Positions 34,658-41,673 of a DNA stretch of 46,359 nucleotides are shown in pieces. Position numbers and translations under genes: made by a program. The stretch's first letter is position 1. Each line of letters opens with the position of its first letter. A model generated the notes under the pieces. That model ran no database searches. It was not told where the DNA came from and saw only the letters and a list, made by a program, of their open reading frames with translations. Source of the DNA: Chryseobacterium kimseyorum (GTDB taxonomy: Bacteria; Bacteroidota; Bacteroidia; Flavobacteriales; Weeksellaceae); NCBI RefSeq assembly GCF_025971945.1, contig NZ_JAPDHW010000011.1, forward strand, positions 60,694 through 107,052. The letters run 5' to 3'.

Positions 34658-35878
34658 ATGAAGTTAGAAAAATCAAAATTAACAGGAAATAAAACCATAC
34701 AAATCAGCGGTTCGAAAAGTATTTCGAATCGTTTATTGATTTTAGAAGGTCTGTTTTCAAACATACAGATTGGGAATTTATCCAATTCTCAGGATACACA
34801 ATTATTAAAAAAAGCACTGTCTTCGGAGTCTGAAACTGTTGACATTCATCATGCAGGAACGGCGATGCGTTTTCTGACATCCTATTATTCAATTCAGGAA
34901 GGTAAAACGACCATTCTTACCGGTTCAGGAAGAATGAAAGAAAGACCGATAAAAAATTTGGTAACCGCTTTACAGAATTTGGGAGTTGAAATTGAGTATT
35001 TGGAAAATGAAGGTTTTCCACCGTTGAAAATTACTGGAAGAAAGATTACTGAGAAAAAAGTGAATGTTCCTGCAAATATCTCGAGCCAGTTTATCACATC
35101 TCTCCTGCTGATTGCCGGAAAACTGGAAAACGGTTTGGAAATTAATTTAGTAGGCGAAGTGACTTCAAGGTCATACATCGAAATGACACTCAATATTTTA
35201 ACCCGTTTTGGAATTAAAAATAATTTCGAGGGAAACACAATCAAAGTAGAATCCGTCATCAATCATCGATCACCAACCATCAATTATGAAGTTGAAAGCG
35301 ACTGGAGCTCTGCGTCATACTTCTACTCATTCGCTGCGATTGGAAGAGAAACGGTTCATCTGAAAAGCTTTTACCAAGAATCCACACAAGGAGATTCTGC
35401 GATTGCAGAGATTTATGAAAAGTTTTTTGGGATTAAAACTATTTTCACGGAAGGCGAACATAAATTGACTCTTCAACCTATTGAGGATTTTCATTTTCCT
35501 GAAAAGATTGTTTTGGATATGAATAACTGTCCGGACATCGCACAAACACTCTGCGTAACCGCGGCAGCATTGAAGATTCCATTCGAAATTTCTGGATTGG
35601 GAACTTTAAAAGTTAAAGAAACCGATCGACTAGCAGCCCTTCATAATGAATTGAAAAAGCTAGGAACAGAAACGGAAATTACAGATTTGACGATAAAATC
35701 TTTAGCGTTTAAAAATGCGGAAGAAAATATTTCGATTAAAACCTATCAGGATCACAGAATGGCGATGAGTTTTGCACCGTTTTGTCTAATAAAAGAATTG
35801 AATATTGAAGATGAAAATGTGGTAGAGAAATCTTATCCGATGTTTTGGGAAGATTTGGAAAATATTTTGACAAATTAG
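34658..35878 (+). CDS. aroA: 3-phosphoshikimate 1-carboxyvinyltransferase (EPSP synthase)
   Basis: The 406-residue enzyme joins shikimate-3-phosphate and phosphoenolpyruvate to make EPSP on the route to chorismate and the aromatic amino acids. Motifs include GSKSISNRLLIL at the N-terminus, HAGTAMRFLTSYYS, LTGSGRMKERPI, VESDWSSASYF, LKVKETDRLAAL and YQDHRMAMSF. The ORF is open from 34586, but the first 24 codons come from the inverted repeat and lack similarity to AroA. The ATG at 34658 (MKLEKSKLTG) is the likely start. Confidence 0.95.
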   Translation: MKLEKSKLTGNKTIQISGSKSISNRLLILEGLFSNIQIGNLSNSQDTQLLKKALSSESETVDIHHAGTAMRFLTSYYSIQEGKTTILTGSGRMKERPIKNLVTALQNLGVEIEYLENEGFPPLKITGRKITEKKVNVPANISSQFITSLLLIAGKLENGLEINLVGEVTSRSYIEMTLNILTRFGIKNNFEGNTIKVESVINHRSPTINYEVESDWSSASYFYSFAAIGRETVHLKSFYQESTQGDSAIAEIYEKFFGIKTIFTEGEHKLTLQPIEDFHFPEKIVLDMNNCPDIAQTLCVTAAALKIPFEISGLGTLKVKETDRLAALHNELKKLGTETEITDLTIKSLAFKNAEENISIKTYQDHRMAMSFAPFCLIKELNIEDENVVEKSYPMFWEDLENILTN

Positions 35879-35884
35879 ACTCAT

Positions 35885-36379
35885 ATGAAAAAGTACATCT
35901 TCATCTTAACGTTTTTAATTCCGGCAACATTCTGGGCGCAATATCTTTTACCTAACGAAGAAGTTGTTTATTCATTTGAAACTAAAAATGGAAAGCGAAT
36001 GTCTTTGGTTAAGGATAAAAAGAACGGATACATTCAGTACCGTTTTGGCAGCAAAAACAAAGTTGAAATGGAATTTCCTGCAGAAAGAACGAAAGAAAGC
36101 TGGAAGAAATTTCATTACAACTCGTACATGAGAGGCGGCGGAAAAGACAACGCCGGAATGGAAATCGATAATCTTTTATTTAAAAATAATGGATATGAAT
36201 ATGTTCTGTTCAGAGCGTATCATTCTGAAGGAAACGATTACTCTGCGGGAATCATCATCAAAGACAGCAAAGGAAAAGAAAGCAGAATTTCAGGAAATTA
36301 CAAAACTGTAAAAGGATGTATCTGTAATTTGGAAGATACAGGAATGATTGAAAAAGAAGATATCGGATTGAGTTTTTAA
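35885..36379 (+). CDS. Secreted protein of unknown function
   Basis: The 164-residue protein has a signal peptide (MKKYIFILTFLIPATFWAQ). The mature part is beta-rich and charged (VVYSFETKNGKRMSLVKDKKNG, VLFRAYHSEGNDYSAGIIIKDSKGK) and ends with a CIC motif (GCICNLEDTGMIEKEDIGLSF). No family recognised. It starts 6 nt after aroA and is followed within 9 nt by another secreted protein, so it is probably in the aroA transcript, with no evident functional link. Confidence 0.75.
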   Translation: MKKYIFILTFLIPATFWAQYLLPNEEVVYSFETKNGKRMSLVKDKKNGYIQYRFGSKNKVEMEFPAERTKESWKKFHYNSYMRGGGKDNAGMEIDNLLFKNNGYEYVLFRAYHSEGNDYSAGIIIKDSKGKESRISGNYKTVKGCICNLEDTGMIEKEDIGLSF

Positions 36380-36388
36380 TCATTTTTT

Positions 36389-37069
36389 ATGAAAAATTTC
36401 TTTACGCTCTTCACAATTTTACTTTTCACAATTTCCCAATCTCAGGAATTGAAAGATCTCGTTGTTCCTAAAGATTATGTAAAAATTGCTGAAACAACAG
36501 GAGATTTGGATAAAGATGGAATTGACGAAACGATAATTATTTTTGATTCTCCTAAAAAGGTGGAATCTTTTTATAATCGTAAAAGCCCACAAAGAGAACT
36601 TTTCATATTGAAAAACAGTAGTGGAAAACTTAAAATCTGGACAAAAAATTCAACCATAATTTTACCAAAAGAAATTGGATTTTCACCAGAATCTAATCCT
36701 TTGCCGGAAATAACAATAAAAAAAGGGACTCTGATTGTTACACAATCATTCAGCACAAACTCAAGACATACACAGACTTACAAGCATACCTATCGTTATC
36801 AAAACGGTGATTTTCATTTGATCGGTTCACTTCAGAACTTTGATGACACCTGCGAATTCAATATGTATGATGAAATTAATTTTTCAACTGGAAGAGCAAT
36901 CGTGGATCAAAAATATTATCCCTGTTTTCAGGAAGATAAAATAGCTCCAGCCGCAGATTTTCATAAAGAATTTAATTATAAGCTTAAAAAACTTATAAAA
37001 ATGAATAATTTTAAGCCTGGAGAAAATTCAATTAAAATTCCTAATTCAGATAAACATTTACAATACTAA
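36389..37069 (+). CDS. Secreted protein with calcium-loop-like motif
   Basis: The 226-residue protein has a signal peptide (MKNFFTLFTILLFTISQSQ). GDLDKDGIDETIIIF at about 39-53 has the DxDxDG pattern of VCBS/FG-GAP or dockerin-type calcium loops. Later strands (IILPKEIGFSPESN, ITIKKGTLIVTQSFS) suggest a beta-sandwich. Two cysteines (CEFN and YYPCF) may pair. Function unknown. Its stop overlaps the SDR start by one base. Confidence 0.75.
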   Translation: MKNFFTLFTILLFTISQSQELKDLVVPKDYVKIAETTGDLDKDGIDETIIIFDSPKKVESFYNRKSPQRELFILKNSSGKLKIWTKNSTIILPKEIGFSPESNPLPEITIKKGTLIVTQSFSTNSRHTQTYKHTYRYQNGDFHLIGSLQNFDDTCEFNMYDEINFSTGRAIVDQKYYPCFQEDKIAPAADFHKEFNYKLKKLIKMNNFKPGENSIKIPNSDKHLQY

Positions 37070-37863
37070 TGTCACAAACAATCATCATCACCGGAACATC
37101 CTCAGGAATCGGTTTCGTGTTAGCGGAATATTTCGGGAAGAAAGGTCATAAAGTCTACGGTCTGAGCCGAAAATTTACCGAAAGCTCCTACTTTAAATCT
37201 ATCCCGACAGATATTACAGATAACAATGCTGTTCAGAATGCCATTGCAGAAGTTTTAAAAACAGAAACAAGAATTGACATTCTGATCAACAACGCCGGAA
37301 TGGGAATGGTGGGTGCCGTGGAAGATTCTACAAAAGAGGATATTCTACAATTATTTAATCTGAATCTTGTCGGTGCCGTTCAGATGATGAGCGCAGTTTT
37401 ACCAAAAATGAGAGAGAATAAATTTGGCAAAATTATCAATGTTTCGAGTATCGGAAGTGAAATGGGGCTGCCTTTCCGTGGATTTTATTCAGCTTCAAAA
37501 TCTGCTTTAGACAAAGTGACAGAAGCCATGAGATATGAAGTTTACCCATGGAACATCGACGTCTGCTCGCTTCACTTGGGCGATATTAAAACCAATATCG
37601 CAGAAAACAGAGTAAAGACTTTAGTTTCAGAGCCGTACGCAAATGTTTTTGAAAAGGTGTACGCTCTGATGAATTCTCACGTTGGCGACGGAACCGAACC
37701 TTTGGAAGTCGCTGAATATGTTGATCAACTTTTAACTAAAAAGAAGTGGAAAGCTCATTATTATTTCGGTAAATTCGGCCAGAAAATCGGAGTTCCTTTG
37801 AAATGGATATTACCGCAGGGAACGTATGAGAATTTAATGAAGAAGTATAATAAACTGTCTTAG
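37069..37863 (+). CDS. Short-chain dehydrogenase/reductase (SDR)
   Basis: The 264-residue protein has the classical SDR layout: TGTSSGIG nucleotide loop (residues 8-15), NNAG (74-77), catalytic serine in NVSS (S127) and Y140-SAS-K144. It reduces or oxidises an unknown alcohol/ketone substrate with NAD(P). It is coupled to the upstream gene through a one-base overlap (TAATG). The substrate cannot be named from sequence. Confidence 0.92.
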   Translation: MSQTIIITGTSSGIGFVLAEYFGKKGHKVYGLSRKFTESSYFKSIPTDITDNNAVQNAIAEVLKTETRIDILINNAGMGMVGAVEDSTKEDILQLFNLNLVGAVQMMSAVLPKMRENKFGKIINVSSIGSEMGLPFRGFYSASKSALDKVTEAMRYEVYPWNIDVCSLHLGDIKTNIAENRVKTLVSEPYANVFEKVYALMNSHVGDGTEPLEVAEYVDQLLTKKKWKAHYYFGKFGQKIGVPLKWILPQGTYENLMKKYNKLS

Positions 37864-38000
37864 ATTCAGTTATTACAGTACATTTAAATCCTCCTAAATA
37901 AAACAGCATCTTTGTTATTCCTATTGAACCTGAACATTGAGAGAAAATTCTCTGCCTGGAATTCTATGGAATGATGAAAAAAGTAGCACTTTATTATTAG

Positions 38001-39605
38001 TTGAAGTTATTTCTAAACATATTTTTTATCCTGTTCTGCGTTTTTACACAAGCGCAGAAGAAGTATTATTTTCTGATTGATTCTGAAACGAAGGTTAAGA
38101 AAAAGGTAAAAGATTCTGTTTCTGCAGTAAAATTTCTCGATTCTCTGGCGCAGAGTAATTACTTTTTTACCGAATTGAAAGACGTGAAAATAAAAGGCGA
38201 CAGTACGGAAATTATCTACGATAAAGGAAAAAACTTCAATGAAACTTTTGTTACGCTTTCTGATTCTATTGTTACGAGATATAAAATTGAACGTGATTTT
38301 TTTACCAAAAATTTAGATTCTACAAAAAAGGTCATCAATAAAAAATATATTGACGAAGGTTTTGCATTCAGCAGAATAAAATCAAAATATAAAGGTCAGA
38401 AAAACGGGTATCCGATCGTTGAGTTGGATATCAGCAAGAATAATAAGCGAACCATTGACGGTTTTGTTGTAAAAGGATACTCCAGAGTTCCTAAAAGATT
38501 TATGAAAAATCTTGAAAAAGAATTCAAAGGCAAAACATACGATGATAAAAACCTGATTTCAATTAATAAAAATTTTCAAAGCCATGCCTTCGTAAGTCTT
38601 GAACGGCCTCCACAAACACTTTTCACTAAAGATTCTACGCAGATTTATCTTTTCATGGAAAAGAAGAAGACGAACAGTTTTGATGGAGTGATTGGTTTTG
38701 GAAATGATAAAACAGAGAAATTCACCTTAAACGGAACGCTGAATGTGAATTTTAGAAATATGTTCAACGGTTTTGAAACCGTTAATTTATACTGGCAGAG
38801 AAACCCGGACAAAGGTCAGAACTTTGATCTCCAGGCAGACATTCCCTATTTATTTAAATCAAATGTTGGTTTGAATATGAAGGTGAATATCTTCAGACAG
38901 GATTCTACTTTCGCCAATGTAAAAGCACTTCCGGCATTGTATTATCACATGAACAGCCGGAATAAAATCGGGTTGAGAGGAACTTTTGAAAGCTCTACAA
39001 TCATCGATTCTCTCTACGTTCAGGGAAAAGATTACAACAAAAAAGGAATCGGAATCTGGTTTGAAATGATCGAACCTACAGACATTGATTTATTTCTTTA
39101 CAAAACCAAAATCAACGCAGGATATGATTATCTTACGACAGTTTATACCAAAGATAATATTACTGCTCCGCAAAATCAGTTCTACTTTTTCGGGGAACAC
39201 AATTATCATATCAACGGAAATCATTTTCTCAACATCAAAGCCGAGGGTGCCATGATGGATTCAAAAGTGGATTTCTCAGCCAATGAACTTTACCGTTTTG
39301 GGGGATGGAATTCTCTCCGGGGTTTCAACGAAAGTTCTCTAGCAGCAGATTTTTATTATTACGGAGGATTAGAATACCGTTATCTCATCGGTAATCAGGC
39401 CTTCTTTGATGTCTTTGGTCAGTATGGACAGCTGAACAATAAGTCGCTTAATGTAAAGCCAAAATTATACAGCGTCGGGCTTGGCTTTAACTTCTTTATT
39501 CCAATCGGCTTGATGAGTTTCCAATTATCAAACGGAAATGAATTTGGAAATCCATTTAAGTTTAATGATATTAAAATTCACTGGGGAATCTTAAGCAGAT
39601 TCTAG
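38001..39605 (+). CDS. Outer-membrane beta-barrel protein, Omp85/surface-antigen-like, TTG start
   Basis: The 534-residue protein has a signal peptide (KLFLNIFFILFCVFTQAQ) and a periplasmic N-terminal part with POTRA-like features (SKNNKRTIDGFVVKGYSRVPKRFMKN). A C-terminal 16-strand-type barrel follows (FNGTLNVNFRNMFNG ... ELYRFGGWNSLRGFNESSL ... NDIKIHWGILSRF) and ends in Phe like other outer-membrane barrels. LRGF is the Omp85-family L6-loop type motif. The start is odd: TTG at 38001 directly follows an in-frame TAG, and the nine codons before that TAG (from ATG 37971) read MMKKVALYY, a natural signal-peptide beginning. A TAG may thus have interrupted the original start. Confidence 0.8.
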   Translation: MKLFLNIFFILFCVFTQAQKKYYFLIDSETKVKKKVKDSVSAVKFLDSLAQSNYFFTELKDVKIKGDSTEIIYDKGKNFNETFVTLSDSIVTRYKIERDFFTKNLDSTKKVINKKYIDEGFAFSRIKSKYKGQKNGYPIVELDISKNNKRTIDGFVVKGYSRVPKRFMKNLEKEFKGKTYDDKNLISINKNFQSHAFVSLERPPQTLFTKDSTQIYLFMEKKKTNSFDGVIGFGNDKTEKFTLNGTLNVNFRNMFNGFETVNLYWQRNPDKGQNFDLQADIPYLFKSNVGLNMKVNIFRQDSTFANVKALPALYYHMNSRNKIGLRGTFESSTIIDSLYVQGKDYNKKGIGIWFEMIEPTDIDLFLYKTKINAGYDYLTTVYTKDNITAPQNQFYFFGEHNYHINGNHFLNIKAEGAMMDSKVDFSANELYRFGGWNSLRGFNESSLAADFYYYGGLEYRYLIGNQAFFDVFGQYGQLNNKSLNVKPKLYSVGLGFNFFIPIGLMSFQLSNGNEFGNPFKFNDIKIHWGILSRF

Positions 39606-39970
39606 CAAAAACATTTAGATTTTTATTTCGTTAAAAAATTTGTCGACATTAAGATACCAGAAACTCATTATTACTTTCAAAAATAGTGACTGATTATTTT
39701 GATCCGATTAAGATTTGCAGCGTGCATTTGATATGAACTATCTGAAATTCCGTTAAAAGATCATCGACCTCTAAAAATCAGGAACTACAGTTCTAAAATA
39801 AAATATCGCTCTTTCAAAATAAAGCTTTTTTCAAAACTCCTTCTGAAAACTTACGGAGACTGCTCAATAGATTAAATTACGATTCTCCTTTAAATTACTG
39901 CGAAAACATATCTTCGATTTTTTCTTTAAAGGTTTAAAATCCTAAAATCACATTTCCACCACATATTTTA
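39606..39970. other. Non-coding stretch upstream of the fibre-like operon
   Basis: About 365 nt of AT-rich DNA after the outer-membrane protein gene. No ORF, RNA gene or terminator was seen. Confidence 0.5.
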
Positions 39971-40057
39971 CACACTGAAAGTGGAGTTATTTTCACAAAC
40001 AACTTTATTCATCATTGTTTGAACTCTCTCCTATTACCCACACTAAAGTGGAGTTAT
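39971..40057. repeat. Direct repeat and inner inverted repeat, possible regulator sites
   Basis: CACACTGAAAGTGGAGTTAT (39971-39990) recurs as CACACTAAAGTGGAGTTAT (40039-40057), 68 nt apart. Between them is a 7-bp inverted repeat, CAAACAA (39996-40002) with TTGTTTG (40015-40021). They lie 84-170 nt before the -33 element of the first subunit gene and could bind a regulator. Confidence 0.55.
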
Positions 40058-40140
40058 CGTCATTAATTAAATTATTCAATTCAACTTAATAATCAATTAT
40101 AAATACAATATATTCAACAATAAAAATAATATGATTTTAA

Positions 40141-40173
40141 TTTGATACTTAAATTAAAATTTACATAACTTTG
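40141..40173 (+). promoter_or_regulatory. Consensus promoter of the fibre-like operon
   Basis: TTTG (40141-40144), a 21-nt spacer and TAACTTTG (40166-40173) form a complete Bacteroidetes promoter, 25 nt before the GTG start. Confidence 0.75.
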
Positions 40174-40198
40174 TCGCACCTTAAAATTATATAAAAAC

Positions 40199-40771
40199 GT
40201 GAAAAATTTGAAAACTAATTTAGCAATATGTTTTGCAGTAGTTGGAATTTCTACAAGCCTTAGTGCGCAAGACACGAATACAGACAACCACACAATCGGG
40301 ATCACAATTCCCGAGGTCGCTTTGGTAGACATAGAGCCTGCAGCGAGCAAAAATATCACCATGGGATTCACCGCTCCTACGGAGGCCGGTCTTCCTATTG
40401 TGGCAAGTGGTACGAACAACAGTTTATGGTTGAACTACTCATCCATTAAATCTGATGTTGATGTTACCCGTAACGTATCTGTGAAGTTAAATGCTTTAGT
40501 TCCCGGAATTGACATTAAACTGACAGCAGCGGCAGCTTCAGGTGCAGGTGATGGAACTTTAGGTACACCTTCAGCACAACTGACATTAAGTGCAGCCGAT
40601 CAGACAGTAGTTTCAGGAATAGGAAGCGCATATACAGGAGACGGTGCCAGCAACGGACATAATCTTACTTATGAATTGGCGCCAGGTGCTGCTTCTATTG
40701 CATCCTATGCTGACCTTCAAGCGACTACAACAGCAACTGCAACCGTTACGTACACCATTTCGGACAACTAA
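40199..40771 (+). CDS. Secreted subunit-like protein 1 of a chaperone-usher-like operon
   Basis: The 190-residue protein starts with GTG and has a signal peptide (KNLKTNLAICFAVVGISTSLSA, cleavage near residue 23). The mature part is small, beta-rich, Ala/Thr/Ser/Gly-rich and free of cysteine. An early strand with alternating hydrophobic residues (HTIGITIPEVALVDIEP) could serve as a donor strand. APTEAG (59-64) and WLNY (77-80) recur in the paralogue at 44410, and both end with a VTYTI-type strand. It resembles pilin-sized spore-coat-U-like subunits in layout, without an identifiable family match. It is likely the major subunit because it lies next to the promoter and before an attenuator-like hairpin. 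Function is inferred. Confidence 0.72.
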   Translation: MKNLKTNLAICFAVVGISTSLSAQDTNTDNHTIGITIPEVALVDIEPAASKNITMGFTAPTEAGLPIVASGTNNSLWLNYSSIKSDVDVTRNVSVKLNALVPGIDIKLTAAAASGAGDGTLGTPSAQLTLSAADQTVVSGIGSAYTGDGASNGHNLTYELAPGAASIASYADLQATTTATATVTYTISDN

Positions 40772-40805
40772 AATCTGAAAAAACTTATACAATTAAATTA
40801 AGGAG

Positions 40806-40849
40806 AAATCGCAACAGCTTTTTCTTCTTAATTGCCTATTGCGATTTTT
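40806..40849 (+). terminator. Attenuator-like hairpin between subunit 1 and the chaperone
   Basis: AAATCGCAA (40806-40814) pairs with TTGCGATTT (40839-40847), loop 24 nt, followed by a short T run. It may end part of the transcripts, giving more subunit 1 than chaperone and usher. Confidence 0.55.
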
Positions 40850-40872
40850 AATTTCAAATCCTTTGACAAGAA

Positions 40873-41673
40873 ATGATCAAGCGTATCTTACTTTTTCTTG
40901 CCCTTATCTTCCAGTTCGCATCTTTGCATGCCGGTATTGTCATTCTGAATGGACTTACCCATAATTACAAAGTTGAAAACGGACAAGTTTACAAAGGCAA
41001 AATTGCTATAGAAAACACGAAAAACAGTCCGCAGAGCGTAAAAATATTCCTGCAGGATTTCAGCTACAATGCTGAGGGATCTATTTTTTACTCTAAAACA
41101 GATTCTCACAAGAAATCAAATTCTGCCTGGATCAAACTGAACACCAATCTTGTTACGTTGAAAGCAAAGGAAAAAACCGAAATTTTCTACGAGATTACTG
41201 TACCAAAAACTGTTGTAAAAGAAGGCAGCTATTGGAGCGTCGTTATTGTAGAGCCTGTGGACGATATCAAACCAAATGATAACAGAGATGGCGTAAATAT
41301 TTCGTCCATTGTTCGTTATGCCATTCAGATTATTACAGATTTCGATGCAGAAAAAGCGAAACCTGAGCTCAAATTTGAATCTGTGAAGATCGAGAAAGAA
41401 GAAGGAAGAAAAGTTGTAAAAATTGCCATCGCCAATACTGGAAATTTATATTGCAAACCTACCACAAAATTAGAAATTTACAACCGGAAAACAGGCGATA
41501 AAATAGGAAGTTTTTCAAGTCCTGCAATGGGTTTACTGCCATCCAACTCAAAATCATTTCATATCGATATCAGCAAAGTTCCGCCCGACAAGTATAATGC
41601 TGTAATCATCGCAACAGACGAAGAAGAGAATGCATTCGCTCTCAATGTGGAACTAGAAGTAAAAAATGATTAA
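40873..41673 (+). CDS. PapD-like periplasmic chaperone (inferred)
   Basis: The 266-residue protein has a signal peptide (MIKRILLFLALIFQFASLHA) and two Ig-like domains of about 110 and 100 residues (about 22-130 and 162-264). This is the size and arrangement of PapD/FimC chaperones. The first domain ends in KAKEKTEIFYEITVPKTV, then GSYWSVVIVEP (118-128), which parallels the PapD region before and in strand G1. Subunit-binding chaperones donate that strand to unfinished subunits in the periplasm. It overlaps the usher gene by 8 nt. Alternative: a two-Ig envelope protein unrelated to PapD. Assignment rests on layout and weak pattern, not a firm family match. Confidence 0.65.
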   Translation: MIKRILLFLALIFQFASLHAGIVILNGLTHNYKVENGQVYKGKIAIENTKNSPQSVKIFLQDFSYNAEGSIFYSKTDSHKKSNSAWIKLNTNLVTLKAKEKTEIFYEITVPKTVVKEGSYWSVVIVEPVDDIKPNDNRDGVNISSIVRYAIQIITDFDAEKAKPELKFESVKIEKEEGRKVVKIAIANTGNLYCKPTTKLEIYNRKTGDKIGSFSSPAMGLLPSNSKSFHIDISKVPPDKYNAVIIATDEEENAFALNVELEVKND

